From contig OX438758.1 in the NCBI GenBank assembly GCA_949316235.1, positions 2,081,772 through 2,145,771 on the forward strand: 64,000 nt of DNA, in the 5' to 3' direction. Source of the DNA: Oegoconia quadripuncta (Eukaryota > Arthropoda > Insecta > Lepidoptera > Autostichidae). Position numbers and translations under genes: made by a program. The notes beneath the pieces are model-generated. The model made no database searches. It worked only from the letters and a program-made list of their open reading frames with translations, and was not told the origin of the DNA. Positions within the stretch are counted from its first letter, which is position 1; every line of letters begins with the position of its first letter. This document shows positions 50,066 to 60,479 of this stretch, piece after piece.

Positions 50066-50346
50066 TATTACATTGGCTCATACACAGAGGAGATGCATTT
50101 ATATTAGACAGAGGATTTAGAGATAGCGTTTATGACATCCAGTCGCTTGGCTATGAGGCTCACATACCTCCAACAAAAGACAGACATGCTACCCAACTCA
50201 CCACTGAACAGGCAAATAAGTCGCGTTTAGTAACGATATGCAGGTGGGTGGTAGAAGCCGTGAACGGAAAGTTCAAAAATAGGTTTAAACTTTTAAGACA
50301 GACATATTTTAACAGAGCTTTACCGAATATGTTCGTTGAGTTTTGA
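49864..50346 (+). pseudogene. Chimeric frame: satellite gag tail fused to DDE transposase
   Basis: An open frame crosses the right end of the array: the gypsy Gag linker (EPEQVLKFLKTVKVGQDK ... NPPIGNKFDT) reads directly into a DDE transposase (LLHWLIHRGDAFILDRGFRD). The junction lies in the shared word gatactt near 50059-50065. There is no ATG start at 49864, so expression is doubtful and the fusion is most likely an accident of the join. Confidence 0.7.
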
Positions 50347-50955
50347 ATTGCTGCAGCGATCGTAAATGCACATTATCGCGTGGCTACTGACACCAGGCTT
50401 GCCTCAGAAATACTGAATATCATACACGATAGAATCAACACGCCTAATCTGTTACGTGATTATGTAGAAATGAAAAATCTCAATCGTCAGAGAGTGACTT
50501 TTACGGCCATGGAAGCACAAATGCCTCATTTCGATGAGTTTCCGCGATAAACGAGGATGACGTCATTTTAATAGCCGTAGGCACTTATCATTTAAAACTA
50601 GCTAAGTGTTACTGCGCGCGAAACGGATTATTCATTATTGAATTATATCGCGAAAATGCATTGAATGACTTGTCAAGATGTAATATAATTATAAATAATG
50701 CATGGCTGATAAGAGCGCGAATACAATCCAGACATGTTAGATCACGCATATATTATTCGTATGTGCTAATTGATGGAAATACTACTGATAGACATGGTAT
50801 TGCACACAGTTACTGTACTTGCTTGACGGGCAGTCGCACAGTAGGAAGTTGTGCTCATATCATATCCATTATATGGTACATGGGAATAGGTCGTTACACA
50901 GATTTTAATCTGCCATCGCATCTATTAGACAGTATTACAACTTTTAAGACTTATA
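50066..50955 (+). pseudogene. DDE_Tnp_4-like transposase C-terminus with SWIM finger
   Basis: The catalytic fold appears with the second Asp in FILDRGFRDSV and the Glu in VVEAVNGKFKNRF; the part with the first Asp is missing at the array junction. A TGA (50344-50346) interrupts VEF/IAAAIVNAHYR, and a frameshift follows HFDEFPR near 50550. The code then runs VGTYHLKLAKCYCARNG, LIRARIQSRHVRSRIYYSYV and a SWIM-type zinc-binding motif CTCLTGSRTVGSCAH. The pairing of this DDE core and SWIM finger is known from Harbinger-like transposases of animals. It is a fragment and not active. Confidence 0.8.
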
Positions 50956-50959
50956 AGAA

Positions 50960-51245
50960 CTGAAAGCCAAGATGAGTCTATCATTAATTATCTCAGCCTA
51001 ATGCAGAACTATTTTTCAAGATTAACTAAACCAATTTCAGATGATGAGAAACTAACAATTGTATCATATAATATCAAGTCATTGTATTCCACTCAGCTGG
51101 CCTTACAAAACATTACTACAAGGTCTGATCTCAAGTCTCAGTGCCGTCTTTTTGAAGACGCAAGACAGAGATCTGTTATGTTTTGAGAACCGCCTCGTCA
51201 AGACAATTTACTTGCAGGTGACTTGTCATATAAATGTCGTTCCAA
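50960..51245 (+). pseudogene. Ty3/gypsy-type Gag fragment
   Basis: Reads IINYLSLMQNYFSRLTKPIS, DDEKLTIVSYNIKSLYSTQL and a CRLFEDARQRS segment, the pattern of the middle of a gypsy Gag (limited-step capsid C-terminal domain). It is different in sequence from the gypsy Gag of the satellite. Only about 90 residues remain. Confidence 0.5.
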
Positions 51246-51254
51246 TAGTATAAT

Positions 51255-51670
51255 TATGTGCGTCCACGTCGTTTCAAATGTGGAAATAAAGATTGAAATT
51301 ATGTTTGAGGCAAAAGGTTTACTAAAAGTAGTGAATGGTTCAAAAAAAGGGTTAAGGACAACACGACACCTTCAATACAAAAAATGCGATGGCAAAGCAC
51401 ATTATTATTCTGATCATAGAAAGAAATACAAACCGCAGCCCTATGAGTGCGTAACAGGATAAGAAATGTTCTCAAAAATATGTGAAACTTTCGAGGGAAC
51501 GGAGGAGAGAAAGAAATTGTCACTGTTGCAGGATTTCTGTAACATAAAATACAGCATAGATAGTTCAATGGAAAAAACCTGTCTAAAATAGAGAATTTAA
51601 CATTCAGATTAAAACAATTAAATGTAAATATGGATGACGTCGTGATTGAATCCAAAATATTGAGTTCTAT
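51255..51670 (+). pseudogene. Ty1/copia Gag fragment
   Basis: Reads KIEIMFEAKGLLKVVNGSKK, then after a frame change YECVTG, ICETFEGTEERKKLSLLQDF and KIENLTFRLKQLNVNMDDVV ... KILSS, the UBN2-type Gag core of copia elements. It has several frame breaks and no pol follows, so this is a fragment unrelated to the longer copia element at 7437-10785. Confidence 0.65.
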
Positions 51671-51695
51671 TGGTTATCATTGCAAGTGCGCAGCT

Positions 51696-51835
51696 ATGCC
51701 GAAGCCAGAATATACGCAACATTTTTGGGATTCTTGGCTTCAAGACCCACATTTAAAGGATTGGCTACAAGTTATTGAAAGTACCACGGGTCCAGTAGCA
51801 AAATGTAAAGTTTGTGGAATAACTTTGAGGTGTCC
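51696..51835 (+). pseudogene. BED-type zinc finger N-terminus fragment
   Basis: Reads MPKPEYTQHFWDSWLQDPHL, KDWLQVIE and CKVCG, the start of a BED finger as found in hAT transposases and relatives (conserved WL..P.FKDWL followed by C-x2-C). The His pair and transposase body are missing; a different sequence follows. Confidence 0.45.
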
Positions 51836-52109
51836 TGGAAGGCGACCCAGGCGAAAGCATGCAAGCAAGCTCAGCCCGACATGCCCGCTGCAGCCACCGT
51901 TGAACCATCAGTGCAAAACCGACCAATCGCGATAATCAGACCTTTCCAACAACAGCCACCGACAGGAACGAGCCGAGGACGGGGTAGAAGACTACAAAAT
52001 TAGCAGCAAACGCTAATTAATCAGGTACATGCTGGAAATTTAAACAACTACTTTAAATGCTGGTCTAACACTACAAATGTGTCGCAATGGATTCAAGGAT
52101 TGCTTTGAC
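51836..52109 (+). other. Gag/pol linker-like relic, family uncertain
   Basis: A Gln/Pro/Arg-rich frame (PFQQQPPTGTSRGRGRRLQN) and then AGNLNNYFKCWSNTTNVSQW, which resembles the segment that leads into RT in some gypsy elements. Too short to assign firmly. Confidence 0.3.
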
Positions 52110-52441
52110 AATGTATCCAGAAAAAGATGTATGTGACATACCGCAAAATAGACTAAAATTTTGGAAATTGTGTACAAAGTTGAAACAGTGTTTTTGGAAA
52201 ACCTGGCATAAGTATTACCTAAATTTGTTACAAAATAGACCTAAATGGCAAACTGAAATGTGTAATGTAAAGTTAGGTAATTTAGTTATTCTAAAGGATT
52301 TCCTTCTTTAGCTTGGCCCATGGCCAGAATTGTTAAACCATTCCCAGGTCAAGATGGGAAAGTAAGGGCAGTGGAAGTTAAAACTTCAAATAATAAAACT
52401 TACATTCATGCAATATTACCTATAGATGATAATTATAACTA
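52110..52441 (+). pseudogene. BEL/Pao integrase C-terminal fragment
   Basis: Reads DIPQNRLKFWKLCTKLKQCF, KTWHKYYLNLLQNRPKW and LGNLVILKD, then after a frame break near 52310 MARIVKPFPGQDGKVRAVEV to a stop at 52441. This matches the DUF5641-type module at the C terminus of BEL pol and parallels residues of the element at 2641-5228, but from a different family and on the opposite strand. Confidence 0.75.
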
Positions 52442-52492
52442 GTTTTTTGAGGTTCATATGTATTATTAGCTTTACATTGAGAGGCGGCAGCA

Positions 52493-52569
52493 TGTTGCGA
52501 TGGCAACACTAATTTACTTTACTTACCTTATTTTGTATTTACTTATTAACGAGTTCTATCTATTGGTTT
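52493..52569 (+). repeat. Possible start of a BEL 3' LTR
   Basis: About 50 bp after the pol stop there is a purine-rich gagaggcggcagca followed by TGTTGCGATGGCAACA. A polypurine tract next to TGTT is what a BEL 3' LTR start looks like. The LTR end is not visible. Confidence 0.35.
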
Positions 52570-52887
52570 TTGAATATTCATGATAAGACCGTTGAATACA
52601 TACTGTCACCCGTTGAACGTCAAGAGATGGTACGAACCGTGAGCCGCATAGGTAGGCAACTCACTGCCTTTTGCAGCATGATGGGATTCGTGAAGGATAT
52701 AACGCCTCTAAATTACGAGGCAGGAGCGAAGCGATGGAAGCAGGTCTTGCCTCCCAACAACTAACCGACGCGCTCTCGGATGCCGACAAGAAAGATATGT
52801 AGGGGAGTCTGGTAACCGCAAAAGCAGCCATATATGAAAGAGCAGATAGTCGAAAACTAACCCTATCCGCCTACTTGAACACCCGCA
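52570..52887 (+). pseudogene. Unidentified coding relic, left part (split by hAT)
   Basis: A frame reads EYILSPVERQEMVRTVSRIG, LTAFCSMMGFVKDITPLNYE and AKRWKQVLP, then a frame change to DALSDADKKDM and VTAKAAIYERADSRKLTLSA. I do not recognise the family. It continues beyond the hAT insertion (see 55611-56225). It might be a gene of an old viral integration or of an undescribed element; it is broken by stops and frameshifts. Confidence 0.45.
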
Positions 52888-52899
52888 CAGTGTTGCCAA

Positions 52900-52981
52900 C
52901 TATACGGATTTCTCCGTATTTATACGGATTTCGAACTTCGCATACGGATGACATTCATATACAGATTTTTATACGGATTTC
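52900..52981 (+). promoter_or_regulatory. Subterminal atacgga repeats, left end of hAT
   Basis: The heptamer atacgga occurs at 52902, 52922, 52942 and 52971 with one inverted partner (tccgtat, 52913). At the right end it recurs at 55543 and 55554 in the same direct orientation. Repeats like this near hAT ends commonly serve as transposase binding sites; that role here is inferred. Confidence 0.55.
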
Positions 52982-53312
52982 TATGTTCAGAAACAAAATA
53001 ATAGTAATGATATTTTTTTAATTAACAATAGGTACTTAAGGTAATAATACATTTCATGTTGGAAATTTAGTATTCTATTTTAGGGAATTTCAGTCGTTAA
53101 TATGGCAACATTGATTAATAGTGAACGGGGAATTCCCGAATAATCTTTGTTCTGGTACAGTATAGGGGGAAATTACCTATTTGAACGAAGGCTATAGAAG
53201 AGCTTTGCTTTGTTTCATTCATTTCAATTAATTAGTTCCTTTTGGCGAGACGTCTTTTCACGCTTTCATCCTCTTTATAATCAAGTGTTAAATATAGTGA
53301 ACGGTGTGCATT

Positions 53313-55267
53313 ATGTCGAACAAAAGACAACGTATCCTACAATATTTCAATGTTGATTGGTTAGAAGAAGCTGGATTTAAGATTTGGCTGGCACGCAGTA
53401 CTAAAGGTGACAACTTTGCTTATTGCAAACTATGTTCGACCGATCTTTCGATTGCTACAGGAGGTGAAAACGATATTTACAAACATAGTAAAACGGCAAA
53501 ACATCAGAATGCCACTCCTAGTACCTCACAACAATCTATGTCTTCTTTTGTGTATAAAAAAGAAGACATGGACCGTGTGAAAGAAGGCGAAATACTGTTA
53601 TCAACTTTTGTGGCCGAGCATAACATATCTATGAACGTTATGGAACACCTTCCGAAATTAATTAAAAGAATATGCTCTGATTCGGAGATTGCAAAAAAAA
53701 TTACAAGTGGAAGAACTAAAACTACTGCGATAATTAAATCAGTCACAGGCGCATACGCTAAAGACCAAATTATACAACATTTAAGATTAAATACATTTTC
53801 TCTGCTATTGGACGAAAGTACAGATAGGGGCTGTATAAAACATCTTTGCATGATAGCGAGATTTTTTAAGGACGGTAAAGTTATTGATGCCTTCTTAGGC
53901 TTAATCCCTCTCCACGATGCCACTGCCCAAAAGCTCTACGAGCATATAATAACTTTTTTTAATGACAATGCAATTCCGTATAAGGACAACATGATAGGAT
54001 ATGCTGCCGATGGCGCTAACACAATGATGGGCAGTGTAAATTCTCTCCTCACTAGATTTAAATCGGATTTACCACACTTATATGTTGTTAAATGTATTTG
54101 TCATTCCTTTCACCTGTGTGCGTCATACGCCTGCCTAAAACTGCCCAGGGAACCGGAAGATTTAATGAGAGACATTTACAACTATATTAGTAACAGTCCT
54201 AAAAGAATAGTAACTTTAAAAGAATTTATGAATATGTTGATTTAAAGCCCCATAAGCTATTACATCAAAGCCAAACTAGGTGGCTCTCACTTCGTGCAGC
54301 TGTTTCACGTATTTTGGAACAATATGAAGCCCTCATATTATTCTTTACAGAAGCAGCCTTTTCTGATAGACTGAAATCAGCAGAAATAATTTTGCATATG
54401 TTGAAAAACCCCTACAATAAATTGTATTTAGAATTTTTAGAGTTCTCTCTGGAAATATTTACCAATATTAATAAAACTATGCAGTCCGAACACCCACAAA
54501 TACACAAGTTACACGAGACCATATGCAGAACATACCGTAACCTATTAGATTGTTATATGAATGATTCGTATTTATCAAGAACTGAATTTAAAAATGTTAA
54601 CAACGAAAACCCCCGAAATTTTAAATCGATCGAAAATATTTATTTGGGAACTAAAGTAGCTATTCATTTATCAGATTCGAATCTTACTGTCGACAACGTT
54701 AAAACGTTTAAACTGAAATGTCTTGATTTTTATATCGAAGCTGCAAGACAAATGAAAATGCGCTATGATTTTGGGAACGAGGTAGTTAAAGGCCTGGAAT
54801 TTTTAAGCCCCGAAGTAGTGGCATCACGCAGAATAGAGTCAATAGTACAGATGGCGCTTCACTTTCCAAATTTAGTAGAACAAGAAAATTTGCAAGCGCT
54901 AGATACAGAATGGAGAGATTTAAGAAATGATTCCATGATAAAAGCAGCTACAAACGAAGATATGGAAAAGTATTGGCAGAGAATTATCACGACCGTGAAT
55001 CCTGCTGATGGAAATTTGCTGTATCCACAACTATCAAAATTTATTACGTCGTTGCTAAGTTTGCCACATTCCAGTGCAGCTGTGGAAAGAATTTTCTCAG
55101 CTATCAATATTATAAAAACGAAACAACGAAACCAGTTATCTACTGAAACAATAGAGGGTCTGCTATATACTAAACAATTGTTAGGCAGCACAGACTGTTT
55201 TGATTTCGAAGTAAATTCATCAATTATAAAAAAAATGAACACGAAAGCAATGTATGATTTTAAATAG
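53313..55267 (+). pseudogene. hAT transposase, intact except one frameshift
   Basis: ATG 53313 (MSNKRQRILQYF) is preferred over the upstream GTG. A BED-like finger follows (FAYCKLCS ... YKHSKTAKHQ). The catalytic region shows SLLLDESTDRG and GYAADGANTMMGS for the Asp residues and CICHSFHLCAS, the C-H motif of the family, then after one frameshift at about 54236-54242 the RWLSLRAAV segment and a long helical insert. The C-terminal dimerisation domain is clear (LLSLPHSSAAVERIFSAINI). Total length near 650 residues is full size. A one-base loss is the only defect I can find; the two halves are otherwise open over 310 and 340 codons. Relatives are the SCAND3/ZBED-like hAT group. Confidence 0.92.
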
Positions 55268-55610
55268 GTCAAGTCATTCTTTCAATATCTTTTAATTTTG
55301 GCAAAAAATAACTTTAGACATCTCTTTTTTATGTAAACTAAAACGTACTTAAATAACATTTATAACATCTTGTGTTTTTTGTTTTGCAACTGCTATTTTT
55401 GTATTAAAATTTATTTATAATATGTATAGATTATACTAAGTTAATAATCTTTTTAGATTAAGGTTTTTCTATAAATTGTCTATATTAGTATTAGTTTTTA
55501 GTATCTTGTTTGTTTTTCCTCTTTATATTAAATATTATAGACATACGGAATTTATACGGATTTTTATTGACCTAGTACAGATTTTACTTCATAAAAGGTT
55601 GGCAACGCTG

Positions 55611-56225
55611 CACCCGCACAGCAGCCAACCGAGGCCCTCCCACCATTCTGGTCATCCTCACGCAGCTAGATTTGGTTTATGACAATTCCTACCTGAAATC
55701 CGTCGTTTGTATGAAACACTTCATTCACTCCGATAACAGAGCCTTATTGTGCACAAACATTGGGAAGGAGGCGATGAATTTCATCAAAATCTTTAACAGA
55801 GTGTCTGCTCAAGAAGGAGAGATTTTCTTCATGCAGACTTTTAGATAATGCGAAACACTCTGAACTGAACCACGTCAATTTCCCGGATCTATATGCTATA
55901 ACGGGTCCAGAAGAACTATGTTGGAAGCCAAGCCATTATGAACCGGGCAACAGACATAATAATAGGTCTAAGATTAGTTTAGGTCCAAGCCAGACAATCT
56001 ATCCCGGCTTTGACAACTGAAGAACGTCAATGGTTACAAAATGTGGGATACGCGATAGACGAGACAGAAATTTCGAATTTAATAGCTGAAAGTAAACCCT
56101 ACAACAACAATCTCGGCATTGTACTCCAATGAGATGCCGGCTCCTCGGGGAGCATTACAGACCCACAACGCGTCCACTACTATTCCGAGGAAGTGTTGGA
56201 TATGTGGAACATGGAGCGTATTCTA
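55611..56225 (+). pseudogene. Unidentified coding relic, right part (split by hAT)
   Basis: Immediately after the target duplication the sequence continues in scattered frames: QLDLVYDNSYLKSVVC, KHFIHSDNRALLCTNIGKEA, NFIKIFNRVSAQEGEIFF, and later LTTEERQWLQNVGYAIDETE and PQRVHYYSEEVLDMWNMERI. The composition looks like genuine old protein-coding sequence with many stops. No domain is recognised. Together with the left part it would cover about 300 codons of one gene. Confidence 0.45.
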
Positions 56226-56250
56226 GATAGGTTTGAGCTATTTTTAGAGT

Positions 56251-56690
56251 TTTTTTTTATTTTTTTATTAAAAACTGGTTTCGCGTTTGGCCACAATCTC
56301 ACCTGATGGAAAGTGACGATGTAGCCGAAGATGTATCACGCGCACCCAGTACATGCCTATTCACTCTAGACTTGAAGATCCCAAGGTTGTAAGTGTCGGG
56401 AAAAACCGACGCGGGCAGTGAGTTCCATACCTTAGCAGTCCGCATTATAAATGACGAAGCAAAGAGCTTAGTGCGGATGTTCGGTATGTTGATAACATAT
56501 GAATGGAAACCCCCCCCGCGCCTGGTTGTCCGAAGATGGAAAGGGGACGGTGGAATAAGATCATGCAATTCCATCGCACACTCCCCGAAATGTAAAAGTA
56601 GGGTCACCATTAATGTCTGCAAAAGTCCGAATTCAGGGCTCTCGCTGGTTAGGACGCGTGCCGACTCGGGGCTTCCTTGTGTTTTTATTT
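56251..56690 (-). mobile_element. LINE C-terminal and 3' end fragment
   Basis: On the minus strand the frame at 56622-56299 reads FHSYVINIPNIRTKLFASSF, KVWNSLPASVFPDTYNLGIF, KSRVNRHVLGAR, the conserved extreme C terminus of jockey-like lepidopteran LINE reverse transcriptases. It is followed by a short 3' UTR (gtgagattgtggccaaacgc) and an A-rich tail at 56251-56275. The element is truncated at its 5' side at about 56690. Confidence 0.82.
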
Positions 56691-57030
56691 ATAATGTAGA
56701 GCCAGGAGCTCGCGAGGCGGTCCTGGGCGAGCACGAGCGTAGCGTCACCGTGGCGTAGCGAGGGCCGGAAACCGGAGGCCGGAGGTCCGAGCAAGCCGTT
56801 AGGTGACGCGCGCGAGGGCCGCCCAAGGGCGCCGAGTGAGTCTTCTGGCGTAACACACTTATTTTCCTTTTCATTCCCTTTTTTATTCCCTAATCTAATT
56901 TAAGGTTTATTTGTCTCACTTCCAATATTTATCAATAATGATTGTTTCTTTTACAGATGAACTGGGCACCAAAGAAAAATGTATCACATTCTGTGAACAA
57001 CGTCGTTTAAAATATAATATAATAAAAATA
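56691..57030. other. GC-rich block, then a possible splice acceptor and short exon
   Basis: 56700-56850 is markedly GC-rich amid AT-rich DNA and contains gcgag/ctcgc and ggccgga repeats but no gene that I recognise. At 56942-56957 a T-rich tract ends in tttacag; the following frame (DELGTKEKCITFCEQRRLKY) is open for about 25 codons and could be an exon, but nothing confirms it. Confidence 0.35.
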
Positions 57031-58826
57031 TAATCTGTTGGACAAAAATCAATACGGTTTTCGAAAAAAGCGATCAACCACACAGGCTGTATACCAATAC
57101 GTTCAAGAAATAATGACATACATTAGAGACAAATGCTATGCAATAGGAATACTACTTGATATGTCAAAAGCATATGATAGGGTGTCGCACAGTATACTGC
57201 TTAAAAAGCTCTATGGGATGGGAATCAGAGGGAAAGCACATAAATGGATGCAATCCTACCTCGCCGACCGAAAGCAATGCGTACAGGTTGACCATCTTGA
57301 CAACGACTCTGGTGAGTTAAATAATGTTTTTTCAGAAGTAGTCACAATAAACTGCTCCATCCCACAGGGAAGTGTGATAGGATGCATACTATTTTTAATA
57401 TACATAAACGATTTACCAAAAATCGCAGTCCCTATGTGTGTCCTCTTTGCTGACGATATCTCTCTACTATATAAATGTATAAACATAGATGATAATTATA
57501 AGACTCACATGTCAGAAACATACAATATAATAAAAAAATGGTTACAAGCACATAACCTGGAAGTTAACGATAACAAAACAAAAATAATACAGTTCAAGCC
57601 TTATCAAAAACAGGAATTAAATTTAAAAGAAATTTCAAACCACTTAAATATAAAAGAAACAACAAATTTCACTTTATTAGGAATAACACTGGACTCGCCC
57701 TTAAATTGGAAAAAACACATCGAAAATATAAAAACCAAGCTTTCTCAATTTACATATGCCCTATCAGTACTGAAAGCAAATACTAAACGCGAATGTGCTC
57801 TCTCTGCTTATTACGCCTATGCGTATGCTTGGCTGCGATATGGAGTGGTACTGTGGGGACACAGCACTGACGCAAATGATCTGTTTGTAGCGCAAAAGAA
57901 ATGCCTACGCATCATAAATAACATACACCCCAGGGACACGTGCAGGCCGCATTTCATCCGGGATAATATTTTAACTCTACCATCCATATACATATTAGAG
58001 ACCGCTATCTTTGTCAGACAGAACATCCATCTTTTTGATTTTGTTAAAAGTGAACGCCGAAGAAGAAATATTGCCCTTCCAACTGCCCGGCTGGAAATGT
58101 TTAGAAACAGCCCACTATACAGATGCATAGTCATCTATAACAAAATACCTGACTTCTTGAAAACTATTGAAGATGACAAAACATTTAAAAACAAACTAAA
58201 ATGTTTGTTAACAAATAAATGTTACTATGAAATCGATAAATTTATGAACGATAAGGAGTTCCAGGCTTCTTCCTCCTAGAAAAATGTAACAAATATTAAA
58301 TCTTCTAAAATAAAAAAGCCAATTTAAATGATTAGGTAACAATGACATGATATATAAAGAACTTAATAATAATAGATTATGTAATTATAAAATAATCATT
58401 AATTTAATAATAATAAATACTCCATAATTAAAATAAAAAACAATCACATATTGACAATAATAAATAATTAAATAATAACAATTCAATTCATTCATTTACT
58501 AACGGATAACATAAATATCTAAAATATATAAACTGTAATTCTTATAGTAACAATCTGATAACTCGCACATAATATAGCATATAAATTATCTCATATGTAC
58601 TTAATTACTGTTGTTGGTTCTTTAAAAAGGGAAATATATAAAATAAATAAATTGTGAGATTACACAAAAATTGCATAGTAGGTAAACAAATTAGACAGGA
58701 CGTCCTCTGACCGCTGCTTCACCCTGACAGGGTATGTGCATGAGTACTATACTATAATTACCTGTTATTAGCATAAGTATTGTGTACATGTTGCAGTTAC
58801 AATAAATAAATAAATAAATAAATAAT
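57031..58826 (+). mobile_element. 5'-truncated LINE with intact RT frame and (TAAA)n tail
   Basis: The element begins inside the RT domain and ends in six tandem aaat units at 58802-58826. The endonuclease and any ORF1 are absent, the usual outcome of incomplete target-primed reverse transcription. The 3' UTR (58280-58800) is very AT-rich with no gene. Confidence 0.85.
57038..58279 (+). pseudogene. LINE reverse transcriptase, N-terminally truncated, 413 codons open
   Basis: There is no ATG at the start; the frame opens with LDKNQYGFRKKRSTTQAVYQ, the RT fingers. Conserved RT blocks follow: LLDMSKAYDRVSHSILLKKL with a catalytic Asp, SIPQGSVIGCILFLIYINDL, VLFADDISLL with the FADD catalytic pair, and GITLDSPLNWKKHI. 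The C-terminal part contains RECALSAYYAYAYAWLRYGV and AQKKCLRIINNIHP. The whole frame is uninterrupted to the stop at 58279, so the insertion is fairly recent. Its blocks suggest the Daphne/CR1-like side of the LINE tree rather than the jockey-like fragment at 56251; that placement is tentative. Confidence 0.88.
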
Positions 58827-59635
58827 TTTGGATGCGAAAAATTGTAGATATCATCGCAGCGCCATGAAAATTTTGGAATCCAGGGATCGACTTGGATCTT
58901 TTGTTTGTAAAAAGGACTGCAAAAACAGGTTTATCAGTAGAACTTTAGGCACCTGGTTTGAAAATATAAAATTACCGCTACCAATAATATTTAAATTGAT
59001 GTACTGCTATGCCCGTGATTTTGATTATTTTCAAACCAAGATAGAGTTGTAGTTTTAAGACACGTGGCGTAGCAGTCTCACAAGCGACAATTTGTGACGG
59101 GTTCCTTTATTGTCGAGAAACTATTGCGGTCCATCAATTGAAACATCAGGTGGAAAAACCAAAAATTGGTGGACCTGGCAACGTTGTACAGATTGACGAA
59201 AGCAAATTTGGAAGGAGAAAATTTTATTTTATTTTATTTTCTTGGTAAAACCAACAGCTGTTTTACAAATTATCACTTAAACTAAGAAACTGAAAGCCAA
59301 TTAGAGGTTTCCACTGATAGACAATATAATAAAGGACGAAGAATCGAGGGCCACTGGGTGCTGGGCATGGTGGATGATTCAACTAATGCCTTGAGATTGG
59401 AAGTGTGTCCCAATAATGAAAGGTTGGCAGAGATACTTGTCCCTCTAATAAAAAAACATGTAGCAGAAGGATCTATAATTCACATAGATTGTTGGCGTGC
59501 ATATGATTCTCTGTCGACCCATGGTTATGTACATAAATAATCCTTTTATTGCTGAAGATGGGATACACACCCAGGATATAGAGAGCCAATGGCGAAATTT
59601 AAAACGAAGATTTCATAAAGTACTTGGTTAATAGA
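58827..59635 (+). pseudogene. Merlin (IS1016/ISXO2-like) transposase relic 1
   Basis: Reads RSAMKILESRDRLGSFVCKK, TLGTWFENIKLPLPIIFKLM and YFQTKIEL, then in shifted frames VQIDESKFGRRKF with the first catalytic Asp (about 59196), EGHWVLGMVDDSTNALRLEV, IIHIDCWRAYDSLSTHGYVH with the second, and DIESQWRNLKRRFHKVL with the Glu. An unrelated stretch of about 100 bp (59224-59325), rich in ttttatttta, splits GRRKF from KGRRIEG. Stops and shifts make it nonfunctional; no terminal repeats are visible. Confidence 0.85.
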
Positions 59636-60479
59636 GTATACAGGGTGGTCCAACTAGTGACGTCAACAATTTTTTTTTAGATTCCTCATACTGGGGTGTA
59701 TCCGAAAATACCCCATGTATGTTCCGCGATTTTTTGTATTTTTCGAGTTGTTAATTTTTTTGTGATTTTTTAATGTTTTGTAGTCGGTATTTTGCAGATC
59801 TTTTTTTTGTGACATAATTGTATTGAATGTTGTTTTAATAAAAAAAATAATTCAACTTCCTGAAATTACTCAAGTTGCTCAAAAAAGGGTTGAAAGTTAA
59901 AAATTTACTTTTTAGTAGGTTTTACTGAAACATTCAAATTCAATTTAAAAATACAAGAAGGAGTTTCCATTGCTTTTAACAAACTTTTAAAACTTTGCAA
60001 GGTCCTTAACTACCATAATAAATAAAATAAAAATAGCACTTAATAGGCTTTTTTTGTTGCAATCGGCCTTTGAAGGCGGTTAGTGTGAAAATCATTAAAA
60101 ATCATTTAAAGCGTTAATAATAATATTATTATTATGGTACCTAAATTAAAGTTAAAAATGTAATTTTAAAATCATTTTGTTTGGAATTCCTGTAAAATAA
60201 CTGCAGCTCGTGTATTTTTATTACAATTAATTTGGTCTTAGCACTATGATTCAAAATATGATCTTTGTGAAATTATACGCGGGCATGCCATTGAATTCCA
60301 AGGGCAGGTAGCAACGGGACCGTTTTTACTTGCTCCAAGACCCGCCCCTTGTGCTATCTCGGCACGTCTGAGCGAGAAGTACCAGCGGGCTCTTTTTCGC
60401 ATCGAGCTGCAACAGAGAGGTTTGAGGCTGGCAGTGACTGACGGGCACACAAACATAATATCCCTTCCCCGGAGCACTC
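59636..60479. other. Noncoding; possible MITE end
   Basis: No gene. At 59637-59660 tatacagggtggtccaac resembles the terminal sequence of many insect mariner-type MITEs, but no inverted partner was found. Around 60280-60470 GC rises and small frames open on the minus strand without any recognisable protein. Confidence 0.4.

Larger units (their letters stand above)
52888..55610 (+). mobile_element. hAT transposon with 8-bp target duplication
   Basis: The ends are inverted: CAGTGTTGCCAAC at the left and, read inward, CAGCGTTGCCAAC at the right, one mismatch in 13. The 8-bp cacccgca flanks both sides (52880-52887 and 55611-55618) without a mismatch, as hAT insertion requires. The element is 2723 bp and has one transposase gene with a single lesion, so it is among the youngest insertions in the window. 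Subterminal atacgga motifs cluster at both ends. Confidence 0.95.

Noticed and set aside
56691..56860. tRNA or rRNA gene in the GC-rich block
   Set aside because: No box A/B pair or cloverleaf, and no rRNA landmark sequence could be recognised.
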